Below, piece after piece: positions 8,566 through 17,387 of a DNA stretch of 64,000 nt. The stretch lies in the NCBI GenBank assembly GCA_965261945.1, contig CBDHEF010000002.1:2914001-2978000 (forward strand), in the 5' to 3' direction. This DNA is from VXOI01 sp965261945 (lineage in GTDB: Bacteria; Chloroflexota; Dehalococcoidia; Lucifugimonadales; UBA3495). The notes below the pieces were generated by a model. It saw only the letters and a program-made list of their open reading frames with translations, did not search any database and was not told the origin of the DNA. A program made the position numbers and the translations under genes. Numbering within the stretch: the stretch's first letter is position 1; every line of letters begins with the position of its first letter.

Positions 8566-8731
8566 CGCGCCTCTCCTGTCGCCCGTGGGTAAAGTGTCGC
8601 GCCAACTATACCTCCTGCGCCGCAAGCGGGAAAGGGACACGCCTAGTCAGGTGCTAAACTAGCCTAGAGTCTTGCGCTTAGCCTTAGCGGTGGTTACATT
8701 ACCCTCAAGATTTTCTCCGCCCGGAGTTGTC

Positions 8732-9790
8732 GTGCTAGAACAATTTACGGTGGCCGACATTTTGACCTGGTTAGAAGACAAGACGCTGGTAGTGAACCGG
8801 GATTTTCAGCGCAGCGGCAAAGTGTGGCCGACTACTGCAAAGGCGTACCTTATAGACACCATCCTTCGCGGCCTGCCTATGCCCAAGATTTATCTGCGGA
8901 CAAAGACAAATACTGCTACCCGGAGGAGCTACCGGGAAGTCGTTGACGGCCAACAGCGTCTGCTGGCGATTCAGTCTTTCTCCAAAGATGAATTTCGGCT
9001 TGGGTCAAGCCGAGATTTCGCTGAAGAGTATGCCAGGAAGCGATATTCTGACTTGGATGAGGAGTACCAAACGAAGTTTTTAGCATACATGATACCAGCA
9101 GAGCAGTTGTTAAACGCACCAGACAATGTGGTATTCGACGTTTTCCAAAGGCTGAATACCTATAACTACAATTTGTCGCCTCAAGAATTGCGCCACGGGA
9201 AGTATCATGGACAATTACGTAATTCCGTGGTGGAAACTTCACGGCACTGGGGATTTTTCTGGGACAAACACCGAGTTCTCAACAATCGCGCTCGAGTGCG
9301 AATGGCCGATGACGAATTGATGGCGCAAATGTTCGGCATCATTCTGGAAGGCGTCACTGATGGAGGTCAGCCCAAAATTGAAAGACTGTACAACAAATAT
9401 GACGCCGTTATGCCGCAACACGTGATTTCTCGGGTGGACCGCACGATGGAATACATTGACGACAACTTGTCGCCTGCATTGGAAACAGAATTGGTAGGTT
9501 CTCCGCATTTCCTGATGTTGTTCGCAGCCGTAGCACATGCCCAATTCGGCATACCTTCCGGCGATATGGGGGACGATATACCGGTGCAAGATCCACGCGC
9601 CCTAGAAGATGTCAATATGGCGTTGCTAAATTTAGGTGCACTAGCGGATAGCTTGGATAAAGATTCCACGGAAGTCCCAGAGAGGTTCTACGAATTTCAG
9701 TACGCTTCGGCGGGAACCACGCAGCGCATCAGGAGCCGGCGAGTCCGTTTCCAAATGCTGTACAAAGCACTGCTGCCTGATTTGGTCTAA
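8732..9790 (+). CDS. DUF262 (GmrSD N-terminal/ParB-like) domain protein
   Basis: A GTG at 8732 has ggag 5 bases upstream and gives 352 residues; a TTG at 8672 is possible but has no site. The N-terminus has the DUF262 signature: VNRDFQRSGKVW, then YLIDTILRGLPMP and the nucleotide-binding/catalytic loop EVVDGQQRLLAIQSF. DUF262 is a ParB/Srx-like NTPase domain found in GmrSD, SspE and many other phage-defence proteins. The DUF1524 (HNH) partner domain of GmrSD is missing; the C-terminal half is uncharacterised and alpha-helical. The next gene starts 5 bases later. The three-gene block 8732-11750 is visibly more AT-rich than its neighbours, a sign of transfer. Confidence 0.85.
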   Translation: MLEQFTVADILTWLEDKTLVVNRDFQRSGKVWPTTAKAYLIDTILRGLPMPKIYLRTKTNTATRRSYREVVDGQQRLLAIQSFSKDEFRLGSSRDFAEEYARKRYSDLDEEYQTKFLAYMIPAEQLLNAPDNVVFDVFQRLNTYNYNLSPQELRHGKYHGQLRNSVVETSRHWGFFWDKHRVLNNRARVRMADDELMAQMFGIILEGVTDGGQPKIERLYNKYDAVMPQHVISRVDRTMEYIDDNLSPALETELVGSPHFLMLFAAVAHAQFGIPSGDMGDDIPVQDPRALEDVNMALLNLGALADSLDKDSTEVPERFYEFQYASAGTTQRIRSRRVRFQMLYKALLPDLV

Positions 9791-9795
9791 CGGTT

Positions 9796-10416
9796 ATGAT
9801 TAAGAAGCCTTTGACCAGCCTCTATGAGCGTTACGAAAGACGAAGCAGTTCGCTGAATGCGCGTTTTACGGTAAGGTTGCCCGAAAATTCAGATGAGAGG
9901 CTGGCGTGCGAGCCGGTGCATCAGGACGGACGAGCTTATTTAGTAGCGAGGCTTCAACACCTGTGGGGCGAGTTCTGCCGGGAACTTGTCGTGAAGTCGG
10001 CCGTCGGTGGATGCGAAACCCGAACTGGCAAAATTCTGCCGCGTGCGCCTGGCGTAAAACGGGTATCTGATGTTTCCCAAATCACTAAAACACCGTTGGC
10101 AGGAGCAAGGTCAAATTGGGAAGACCCTGTGTTCACGATTGACCAGGCCATGCGACTTAAGGTAGCTAATTTCAATGACATTGACTTGGGCTTGGCCCAA
10201 GTTTCCATTGTGGCAGACAATATCAGGTGTGTTAGAAACTATGTCGTCCACCCAAATAGTCGCAACAACAGCAGGTATGTCCAAACGGCTAGGGTGCTTG
10301 GTTTCAGTGGCCTGTCGCCAGACCAGTTGCTATCTAGAACTGTACCAGGCGGCGAGACCGTGTTCGAGAACTGGCTCTCAATTTTGATCCTAGCAGCGTG
10401 GAGCGCGGTAGCTTAA
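9796..10416 (+). CDS. putative HEPN-like nuclease of a DUF262 cassette
   Basis: 206 residues, not recognised with certainty. The region around residues 135-165 (SIVADNIRCVRNYVVHPNSR) carries R-N-Y-V-V-H (Arg147, His152), the Rx4H motif of HEPN ribonucleases, in a helical context. Position argues the same way: DUF262 genes are often paired with MAE_28990/MAE_18760-type HEPN-like proteins. It sits 5 bases after the DUF262 gene and 24 before the methyltransferase gene. An alternative is a non-catalytic helical partner. Function as a toxin-like RNase is inferred, not shown. Confidence 0.5.
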   Translation: MIKKPLTSLYERYERRSSSLNARFTVRLPENSDERLACEPVHQDGRAYLVARLQHLWGEFCRELVVKSAVGGCETRTGKILPRAPGVKRVSDVSQITKTPLAGARSNWEDPVFTIDQAMRLKVANFNDIDLGLAQVSIVADNIRCVRNYVVHPNSRNNSRYVQTARVLGFSGLSPDQLLSRTVPGGETVFENWLSILILAAWSAVA

Positions 10417-10439
10417 AAATAGACGAAGAGTAGCGAACA

Positions 10440-11750
10440 TTGGTTGAAGTGCGAATTCAGGATGGCGCATTGATTCCCCCGAAGACTTCGGTACGGCTTC
10501 ATGCCTATGCTGCGAGTTTCGGGGATGATCTCGCGCGGGAGTCCATATCAGAAAATATGGAGCGTGGAGGGACTCTTCTGGACCCTTGGGTCGGCTCCGC
10601 CACCGGGCCAGTCCAGGCAAGGATGTTGGACGTAAATGGCATCGGTATAGACGTTGACCCTATTGCCTGCTTAATCGCCAGAGTGTCCTTGACTCCATAC
10701 GGCGTAGACGAACTGGACGATATTTCAGCTATAGTCGAGCGAAAGTTGGAGCTTGTTGAATCCGAATTGTCTTCGTCCGAAATTACGCCGGACTCCTGGC
10801 CGGCGGGCGCTAAATTCTCCTTCAACGGATTCCAAGGAGTTGTGCCGGCTAACAATGCCATTGACTTCTGGTTTACACCAGTTCAGCGGGCAGTGTTAGC
10901 GCTTCTGGTAGAAATATCAAAATCTCTGCCAGACCCTCGCTATCAAGAGGTGGTCCAACTGGCAATATCATCCTCGATCATCCGCAAGTGGCCGAACACT
11001 ATCAGCTTAGCCAGAGACATAGACCATTCTCGCCCACACCGAGTGATGCGCGGTGATGTCACGATAGCCTCACAAATCAGGATCTTTAGGAAAGCTATCA
11101 AGGACATTTTCGCACGACTAAAGGCACTGAATGTGTACTGTCAGAATCACGAGGTGTCGTGGGAAATAATGGAGGGAAACACGAAAGATAATTTGGTACG
11201 CATAGCCCCTGGTTCCATTGACTACATCCTGACTTCACCACCATACTTCAACGCCATTGATTACCCTAGATCGCATAAATTCAGCCAATGGTGGCTCTGG
11301 CCAGAGCGGCAACCGCTAGGTAGGTCAGCATATCTGGGGCTAATGTCGGGCAGCAACGATTGGGATGATATCATGACCAAATGCTACTCTGTTGTCCCAG
11401 AATATCAGGCTGACATAGATGGTATCGCCGAAATTTCGGCAACGACGCATCGTAATCTTTGCAGGTACATAGTTGAATTGTACGACGTTGTGGTCCAGTT
11501 TCATGGAGTACTGAAACAAGGTGGCAAATCGTCTTTTGTGGTGGGCAACAATGTCGTAAAGGGTCATATCTTACCCATTGCGGAGATGCTGGCCGCAATG
11601 CTGGAGCGGTCAGGGCTCTATCATGTGGGTATCAAGGAGCGAACTATCAGGGCTAACCGACGGCGCTACCCTTACGGCGTCGCCGGGTTTAAGGAACTGA
11701 TGACTTCCGAGTATGTCGTCCATGCCTGCAAACCTCTTTTAGTCTCCTAA
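10440..11750 (+). CDS. DNA methyltransferase (N4/N6 amino type)
   Basis: 436 residues from a TTG start. Motif I (LLDPWVGSATGPVQA, AdoMet binding) precedes the catalytic motif IV (LTSPPYFNAIDYPRSHKF), the order seen in gamma/alpha-type amino-methyltransferases; SPPY rather than DPPY favours N4-cytosine or N6-adenine transfer. A second AdoMet-related segment is GIDVDPIACLIARV. It closes a cassette with a DUF262 protein and a HEPN-like protein, so it probably marks host DNA for that system. The stop lies 24 bases before the thiolase gene, but base composition changes there, so the thiolase gene is unlikely to be part of the cassette. Confidence 0.85.
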   Translation: MVEVRIQDGALIPPKTSVRLHAYAASFGDDLARESISENMERGGTLLDPWVGSATGPVQARMLDVNGIGIDVDPIACLIARVSLTPYGVDELDDISAIVERKLELVESELSSSEITPDSWPAGAKFSFNGFQGVVPANNAIDFWFTPVQRAVLALLVEISKSLPDPRYQEVVQLAISSSIIRKWPNTISLARDIDHSRPHRVMRGDVTIASQIRIFRKAIKDIFARLKALNVYCQNHEVSWEIMEGNTKDNLVRIAPGSIDYILTSPPYFNAIDYPRSHKFSQWWLWPERQPLGRSAYLGLMSGSNDWDDIMTKCYSVVPEYQADIDGIAEISATTHRNLCRYIVELYDVVVQFHGVLKQGGKSSFVVGNNVVKGHILPIAEMLAAMLERSGLYHVGIKERTIRANRRRYPYGVAGFKELMTSEYVVHACKPLLVS

Positions 11751-11774
11751 TTTCTCCCCGGAGGTATCCTGCCG

Positions 11775-12956
11775 ATGGTTGACCTCAGACGGGCGGCCGC
11801 TATTGTGGGCGTCCACGAACACGTTACCCGCTATGCTCCCGACAAGAGCGAGCTTCAGATTCAGGGCGAGAGCATCATCAAGGCGCTGGAAGACGCCGGG
11901 CTGTCCAAGAACGACGTGGACGGCCTGTTCACCGCGTCGATGTCGGTGCGCAACAGCGGCCTGAACCTGGCCGACTACCTGAATATGTACCCCAAGCACG
12001 TGGACAACACCACCGTGGGCGGCGGCTCCTTCGAGTTTCACCTGGCCCACGCGCTCAACGCCATCCACGCCGGGCGCATCAACTGCGCCGTCATCACCTA
12101 CAGCACGCTGGCCCGCTCCGGGGGCGTGTCCGTCGGCACCGGCGGCGTGGGCCGGTTCGGCCATCCGCGCCTCGACCCGTCGCCCGACAGCTTCGAGGAG
12201 CTGTACGGCCTGACCACCGTTGGCCTCTACGCCATGATTGCCCAGCGCCACATGCACCAGTACGGCACCACGCCGGAGCAGTTGGCCGAGATTGCCGTGG
12301 CCGTCCGCCATCACGCCTCGATGAACCCCGAGGCCCTGTTCCGTGACGAAATAACCGTGGACGACGTGATGCGCTCGCGGGTGATTTCCTCGCCGCTGCA
12401 CCTGATGGACTGCTGCGTCATCACCGACGGCGGCGGCGCCGTTGTCGTCGCCTCCCCCGAGGTGGCCCGAAGCTGCCGCCACGCCCCGGTCTGGGTGCTG
12501 GGCACCGGCGAGGCGGTGGCGCATCAGGGCGCGGGCAAACGCGATCTCATCTACATCGCCGCCAAGCAGAGCCAGGAGCCTGCCTTCGCCGGTTCGGGCG
12601 TCACCCACGCCGACATCGACATGGCGATGATCTACGACTCCTTCACCATCACCGTACTGGAGACGCTGGAAGACCTGGGCTTCTGCGAGAAGGGCGAGGG
12701 CGGCCAGTTCGTCAGCGGCGGACGGCTGAAGATCGGCGGCGAGCTGCCCATCAACACCGACGGCGGCGGGCTGTCGTCCAACCATCCGGGGATGCGCGGC
12801 ATCTTCCTGTTGATGGAGGCGACGCGGCAGCTCCGCCACCAGTTCGAGGGCACCCCGCGCCAGGTGCCCGACTGCAAGATCGCCCTGTGCCACGGCACCG
12901 GCGGCGCTCTGGGCTCCCGCCACAGCGGCGGCACCGTAATATTGGGGAGAGATTAA
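11775..12956 (+). CDS. thiolase-like acyl-CoA enzyme (SCP2/Ltp2 type)
   Basis: 393 residues of thiolase fold: N-terminal RRAAAIVGVHEHVTRYAPDK, central VGGGSFEFHLAHALNAIHAG, and C-terminal HPGMRGIFLLMEATRQL plus CHGTGGALGSRHSGG. The usual nucleophilic Cys of the first half is replaced in GGGSFEF, which is seen in the thiolase-like lyases (Ltp2 type) and in archaeal acetyltransferase partners that work with DUF35 proteins. A DUF35 gene follows 13 bases later, so the two probably form one complex acting on an acyl-CoA, by aldol cleavage or acyl transfer. Confidence 0.85.
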   Translation: MVDLRRAAAIVGVHEHVTRYAPDKSELQIQGESIIKALEDAGLSKNDVDGLFTASMSVRNSGLNLADYLNMYPKHVDNTTVGGGSFEFHLAHALNAIHAGRINCAVITYSTLARSGGVSVGTGGVGRFGHPRLDPSPDSFEELYGLTTVGLYAMIAQRHMHQYGTTPEQLAEIAVAVRHHASMNPEALFRDEITVDDVMRSRVISSPLHLMDCCVITDGGGAVVVASPEVARSCRHAPVWVLGTGEAVAHQGAGKRDLIYIAAKQSQEPAFAGSGVTHADIDMAMIYDSFTITVLETLEDLGFCEKGEGGQFVSGGRLKIGGELPINTDGGGLSSNHPGMRGIFLLMEATRQLRHQFEGTPRQVPDCKIALCHGTGGALGSRHSGGTVILGRD

Positions 12957-12969
12957 GGAGGGGTCTGTT

Positions 12970-13377
12970 ATGCCTGATTGGAACAAGCCGCTGCCGACCG
13001 TCGTCGGCGAGACCCGCGCCTACTGGGACGCCTGCCGCCGCGGTCAACTGCTGATTCAGCATTGCGGCAAGTGCAACGAGTACCAGTTCTACCCCCGCGG
13101 CATCTGCGCGCACTGCTGGTCGGAGGGCCCCGCCTGGGTGCAGGCCAGCGGCAAAGGCACCGTCTGGACCTACACAGTCACCTACCAGAACCGCACCACT
13201 GGCTTCGACCAGGGCCCCTACGTCCTGGCCCTCGTTGAGCTGGAGGAAGGCGTCCGTATGTTCACCAACATCGTAGGCTGCAACCCCAGCGAGGTGAGCA
13301 TCGGGATGCCCGTCGAGGTAACCTTCGAGCGCGCCACCGACCAGATTTCGGTGCCGTACTTCAAGCCTGCGGCGTAG
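12970..13377 (+). CDS. DUF35 Zn-ribbon OB-fold acyl-CoA-associated protein
   Basis: 135 residues. A rubredoxin-like zinc ribbon near residues 34-50 (HCGKCNEYQF ... GICAHCW, four Cys) is followed by an OB fold (GKGTVWTYTVTYQN ... GPYVLALVELEEGVRMFTNI). These proteins bind acyl-CoA and join thiolase-like enzymes, as ChsH2 does for Ltp2. It sits 13 bases after such a gene, with aggagg in the gap. Confidence 0.9.
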   Translation: MPDWNKPLPTVVGETRAYWDACRRGQLLIQHCGKCNEYQFYPRGICAHCWSEGPAWVQASGKGTVWTYTVTYQNRTTGFDQGPYVLALVELEEGVRMFTNIVGCNPSEVSIGMPVEVTFERATDQISVPYFKPAA

Positions 13378-13400
13378 AGACACAGGGGCATTCAAAAGTT

Positions 13401-13435
13401 CCCTCTCCCTCCGGGGGAGGGTTGGGGTGTGGGCC
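13401..13435. repeat. dispersed CCCTCTCCC/GGGGGAGGG repeat
   Basis: ccctctccctccgggggagg followed by gttggggtgtgggc lies between convergent genes. It belongs to the same family as the copies at 7872 and 29091. Confidence 0.6.
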
Positions 13436-13505
13436 TCCCCACTGGGGTCGTCCCCGCGTAGGACGCCAAGATGACGACACTTGGCCTTTTGCCGCAAAAT
13501 CAGGG

Positions 13506-13868
13506 CTACTCTGCCCCGCCGCCGGATCGCAGTTCATCGCAGCGCTCCTGGTCGGTCTCGGCCAGTTCTGGCTGGTCGTTGAAGAGGTAGACCAGCGAGC
13601 GTTGCCCGTAGTAGAGGCCGTTGCTGGGGGCCAGCTCGATGGCGCGGGTCAAGTCGGAGATGGACTTCTCGTAGTCGCCAATCTCGTACCAGGAGCAGCC
13701 CCGGTTGTACCAGGCCTCGGCAAGACCGGAATCCAGGTCGAGGGCTTTCGTGAAGTCCTCGATAGCGCGGTGGTACACCCCGTTACGCCCGTAGCGGCTT
13801 CCCCGGTCCAGGAACCCAGCCGCGTCCGTAGGTTCCTCCGCGTGTCTGCGCTGTAACGCCATTTTCAT
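13506..13868 (-). CDS. small tetratricopeptide-repeat protein
   Basis: 120 residues with about three TPR units. The clearest are HRAIEDFTKALDLDSGLAEA and YEKSISDLTRAIELAPSNG, each with the A/G-Y-x(n)-A-I/L-P spacing of a 34-residue repeat. It ends in acidic LRSGGGAE. No signal peptide or membrane segment is seen. It is probably a soluble protein-binding adaptor; the partner is unknown. Confidence 0.8.
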   Translation of the reverse strand: MKMALQRRHAEEPTDAAGFLDRGSRYGRNGVYHRAIEDFTKALDLDSGLAEAWYNRGCSWYEIGDYEKSISDLTRAIELAPSNGLYYGQRSLVYLFNDQPELAETDQERCDELRSGGGAE

Positions 13869-14035
13869 CCCTGCCCGTGTTGATGCTCGGACTTCCCGTG
13901 CCTGATATCATTGAGATAGGGTAATATGAGTGAAAAACGCAAGCAACCCGTTGTCGATGTATGCAACGGATCCAGCAACACGGCAATACGCGTTGCTGTC
14001 TGGACTGGTTGTGAGGGGAGAGACAATCATCGGAT

Positions 14036-14488
14036 ATGAGCTTAAGCCAAGTTGAATATGACGCTATCATAAACGACGAAACTAAGGTCATTGCCGGAAA
14101 CATCGAATGGGAAGGCAACCGGCACTCACCGGCACGGAAATTTAGAGTTGATATCGATTCCAGCGAAGGCTACCCTATACTTGTGGATGCTTGGTGTAAT
14201 TTTGCTTCCGCTAAGCTGTCATTCTCTATCATCCACCGAAGCGTGGGCCGAATTTATGGCCTGGATTTGGGAGCTGACCATCAGAATCCAGACGGGACAT
14301 TTGTGGGGGAGAAGCATAAGAACCACTGGGTGCCTGGTAGCCGAGACAAGTGGGCTTATGTTCCCGGCGACATTACCGAAACTTGGGAACATCCGGTCGA
14401 GGTGTGGAGGCAATTTTGCCATGAAGCCCGGATTAGCCACTATGGCGAAATGCAGGTTCCCGCTATTCAGGGAGCATTGATGCTGTGA
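14036..14488 (+). CDS. unrecognised protein paired with a DUF1828 protein
   Basis: 150 residues with no motif I can name with certainty. It is a mixed alpha/beta protein, with YPILVDAWCNFASAKLSFSI then HRSVGRIYGLDLGADHQNP and HKNHWVPGSRDKW. Its last 4 bases overlap the next start (GTGA), so it is translated together with the DUF1828 gene. It resembles the small proteins annotated as DUF6978 that often precede DUF1828 genes; I hold that name only loosely. The ATG at 14036 has the weak site gagg far upstream. Confidence 0.6.
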   Translation: MSLSQVEYDAIINDETKVIAGNIEWEGNRHSPARKFRVDIDSSEGYPILVDAWCNFASAKLSFSIIHRSVGRIYGLDLGADHQNPDGTFVGEKHKNHWVPGSRDKWAYVPGDITETWEHPVEVWRQFCHEARISHYGEMQVPAIQGALML

Positions 14489-15264
14489 ATATAAACGAAC
14501 TCTGCGCTTCCGTAGGGCAATCACTGCCCCCCCTCTTCGTTTGCACCCCTGCTCCGCAGGGAGGAGCGCGAGTAAGAACCCCCATGCTGTTTCCAGACGG
14601 GGGCGTAGTGGACGTATTCGTCCTGGAACAGGGAAGCGGTTACATTGTTACCGATCTTGGCGATACTATTGGATGGCTTGGAGTTCAGTCTGTCAGCCGA
14701 CAGCGTTCCCCCAAGCAGCAAATGCTGATTGAGGACGTCTGTCAAACGCTCCGCGTCGAACTATTCCATGATCAATTGGTGCTTCGCTCAGTGCAAAGGG
14801 CAACGATAGGTGAATCTGTGATGCGCTTGGCTCAAGCAGCCGTGCGAGTCTCTGATGTGTGGTTCACTTTTCGAAGCCAAACTCTTCAGTCAACGGCAGA
14901 TGAAGTGGATGAGTGGTTGCAAGAAAAACAGATCCCTTTCCAACGCCGCGTGACGAAACAGGGCCGCTCAGAACGGCCTTGGACTGTTGATTTTGAAACA
15001 CAAACCGATAATCGAACCTCTTTGGTATTTCTTCTGAGCACCGGCTCCCGAGGCGCTGTTCACAGGCTTACTGAACATGTTGTGACCGGTTGCATGGACT
15101 TAAGCCATTTGAGGGCAACTCAGACTGGCTTGGCATTTATCTCATTATTCGACGATACGCATGATGTGTGGCTGCCCGAGGACTTCAACTTGGTGAGAGA
15201 GATCTCTGAAACTGCCCGGTGGTCTCGCCCGGATGAGTTTGAGATACTGCTAAGGGCGACATAA
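14485..15264 (+). CDS. DUF1828/DUF1829-domain protein
   Basis: 259 residues from a GTG overlapping the previous stop. Residues 30-65 (TPMLFPDGGVVDVFV ... GYIVTDLGDTIGWLG) match the DUF1828 pattern: a dispensable start, then F-x-D-G ... TDxG-x-T. The remainder, ending FISLFDDTHDVWLPEDFNLV, is like DUF1829. These domains have no known enzymatic role and occur in phage and accessory regions beside a second small gene, as here. A toxin-antitoxin or anti-phage role is conceivable but unproven. Confidence 0.7.
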   Translation: MNINELCASVGQSLPPLFVCTPAPQGGARVRTPMLFPDGGVVDVFVLEQGSGYIVTDLGDTIGWLGVQSVSRQRSPKQQMLIEDVCQTLRVELFHDQLVLRSVQRATIGESVMRLAQAAVRVSDVWFTFRSQTLQSTADEVDEWLQEKQIPFQRRVTKQGRSERPWTVDFETQTDNRTSLVFLLSTGSRGAVHRLTEHVVTGCMDLSHLRATQTGLAFISLFDDTHDVWLPEDFNLVREISETARWSRPDEFEILLRAT

Positions 15265-15399
15265 CCCCATTTTAGAGGCCCAAGTTGAAATCGTGCGCCG
15301 AACAGCTCCCTGAGAAATCTTCGGGAGAATACGTCGACTACCGCGATAATGAAAAGCGAAGAGAGTCCATCTCTGTGCAAGTCACCTACCACTCCACCC

Positions 15400-16191
15400 C
15401 TACATCACCGAGCGCACCAGCCCGCCGTCCACCAGTATCGTCGTGCCGGTGATGTACGTTGACCGCTCCGAGGCCAGGAAGGCCACCAGGTTGGCCAGCT
15501 CCACAGGCTCGCCGACGCGACCCACGGCGGTGTCGGCTGCGCGCAGGGCCAGCGCCTCGTCCACGCTGATTCCCAGCTCGTTGGCGCGGGAGGTCACGTT
15601 GGACAGCATCCGCTCGCTGAGGATGGAGCCAGGGCAGACGTTGTTGACCAGGATGCCGTCTCGCCCCACCTCGTCGGCCAGGCTCTTGGAATAGGCCACC
15701 ACGCCCATGCGGGTCGCGCCCGACAGCGCCAGGTTGGGGATGGGATTGTAGACCGTGCTGGCGAGGATGTTGATGATGCGCCCGCCGCCGCGTTGCCGCA
15801 GGTGCGGTATCCCCTCGCGGCACATTCGCCCAAAGAAGATGAGCGACCGCTGCACCGCCGTCTCCCACTGTTCCTCGGTGGCGGTGGCGGAGCGGGCCAG
15901 GGGCGGCCCGCCGGAGTTGTTGACCAGCACGTCAATGCCGCCGAACTGCTCCAGCGCCGCCGAAATCAGGCCGGTAATGCTCTCCAGCCGGTCGAGGTCG
16001 GCGGGGTAGGCCAGCGCCTCGCCGCCGGTGGATTTCCGAATCTCGCTTGCTGCCTGTTCCAGGTCGGCCGCGGTGCGGCTGCAAATGACGACCTTCGCGC
16101 CCTCTTCGGCCAGCGCCTGGGCGCAGGCCCGCCCCAGCCCCTTGCTGGCCCCGCCGATGATTGCCACCTTGTCCTTCAACCCCAAGTCCAT
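15400..16191 (-). CDS. SDR-family oxidoreductase lacking the YxxxK catalytic pair
   Basis: 263 residues with the classical SDR cofactor motif GGASKGLGRA (residues 13-22), VLVNNSGG for the NNAG position and the end EPVELANLVAFLASERSTYITGTTILVDGG typical of FabG-like enzymes. The active-site helix reads LSGATRMGVVAYSKSLADE where classical members have YSAAK, so both the catalytic Tyr and Lys are missing. A known subgroup of SDRs has such a sequence. It probably binds NAD(P) but may use other chemistry. Confidence 0.85.
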   Translation of the reverse strand: MDLGLKDKVAIIGGASKGLGRACAQALAEEGAKVVICSRTAADLEQAASEIRKSTGGEALAYPADLDRLESITGLISAALEQFGGIDVLVNNSGGPPLARSATATEEQWETAVQRSLIFFGRMCREGIPHLRQRGGGRIINILASTVYNPIPNLALSGATRMGVVAYSKSLADEVGRDGILVNNVCPGSILSERMLSNVTSRANELGISVDEALALRAADTAVGRVGEPVELANLVAFLASERSTYITGTTILVDGGLVRSVM

Positions 16192-16336
16192 ACCAACATC
16201 CTCATCCCGCCCCTAACCCCGGGGGGCGGCCGCTCGACTGAACCCCGCCGATTATACCAGCCCGCTCCAACCGCTGACAGCCGCCCGTTGACCGCCCGCC
16301 GGGGCTGCTCTACCCTTGCCCCACGCCGCCGGAATC

Positions 16337-17362
16337 ATGGCCAGAGCGCCCACAAGAATAGGCGGTGTGGTTGGTGAGCTAATCGTGCAGCCTCTTGAAG
16401 AAGCGCATATCCTCGAAATAGAACGCCACGCCGTAGAAATCGCCCGCGGCGCCGGAGAAATCTTGGCGGGACACTTCGGGCGCCGCATCGAAGTGGAGTT
16501 CAAGGACGACCAGCAGCGAGACCCGGTGACCGCCGCCGACAAGCAAACGCAGGCGTACCTTACCGAAGAGATCATGCGCCGTTTCCCGGAACACGGCATC
16601 TTGGGCGAGGAGGCTACCGAGGAAGAGAAGCAGTCCGAAGAACTGGCCCGCGACATTCTCTGGGTGCTGGACCCTCTCGACGGCACCACTAACTTTCTCA
16701 ACGGTCTGCCCGTCTTCGCCTCTTCCATCGGGGTGCTGCATCGGGGTCGGCCGGTCGCGGCGGCCCTGTATGTTCCTTGGCCCAATGCAGGCGGCGGCTT
16801 TGTGCTCCATTGCCGCCGGGGTGGAGGCGCCAAAATCGCATCGCTGGTTGCGGGCGCGGGGGCCGACGATGAGCCAGTGAAGGTGCTGGAAACCGAGCAG
16901 CCCATCCCCAACCGGCTGATTGGCCTGCCCGGCTACTTCGGCGTCGCCAACCGCTTCACCGGCGGGCTGGCAGATAAGGCCGGCGAGCCGCGCACCACCG
17001 GCAGCATCGCCTACGAGCTGGCGATGACGGCCCGAGGGGTGATGCAGTACGCCATCTTCGGAGCGCCGCGGATGTGGGACATGGCCGCCGGCGCGCTGGC
17101 GGTGCAGGAGGCCGGTGGCACGGTGATGACCCGCTTCCGAGGCGAGCGCCATTGGCGCCCGATCGAGAGTTTCGTTCCGACTTGGGAGCAGAAAACGCCT
17201 ACCATGAAGGAACTGAGAGCCTGGGTTGCACCGCTGGTAGCCGGCAATAACCACCTGGCCCCGCTGATAGCCAACAACGTCCGCCGAAGGTTCAGCCTGA
17301 AGGCCAGGCTGCGGCCCCTGGCGCGGGCGCTCCGGCGGAAGAGCGGGCAGTCGCGGGGGTGA
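16337..17362 (+). CDS. inositol monophosphatase family phosphatase
   Basis: 341 residues from the ATG at 16337; a TTG at 16316 is also possible and neither has a strong site. The metal-binding motifs are present: GEEATEEE (first metal ligand), WVLDPLDGTTNFLNGLP (motif 1, DPxDGT) and MWDMAAGALAVQEAGG (motif 2, WDxAAG). It is Mg-dependent and hydrolyses a sugar or inositol phosphate. The C-terminal tail of about 50 residues ends in a very basic RRFSLKARLRPLARALRRK and is not part of the fold; it may contact membrane or nucleic acid. Confidence 0.86.
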   Translation: MARAPTRIGGVVGELIVQPLEEAHILEIERHAVEIARGAGEILAGHFGRRIEVEFKDDQQRDPVTAADKQTQAYLTEEIMRRFPEHGILGEEATEEEKQSEELARDILWVLDPLDGTTNFLNGLPVFASSIGVLHRGRPVAAALYVPWPNAGGGFVLHCRRGGGAKIASLVAGAGADDEPVKVLETEQPIPNRLIGLPGYFGVANRFTGGLADKAGEPRTTGSIAYELAMTARGVMQYAIFGAPRMWDMAAGALAVQEAGGTVMTRFRGERHWRPIESFVPTWEQKTPTMKELRAWVAPLVAGNNHLAPLIANNVRRRFSLKARLRPLARALRRKSGQSRG

Positions 17363-17387
17363 CTCAACTGCCGATCAGCCAGCGAGG

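Noticed and set aside
12751..13497. Long minus-strand frames opposite the thiolase and DUF35 genes (also 11739-12986)
   Set aside because: They mirror well-supported genes in GC-rich DNA and have low-complexity Gly/Ala/Arg composition without motifs.
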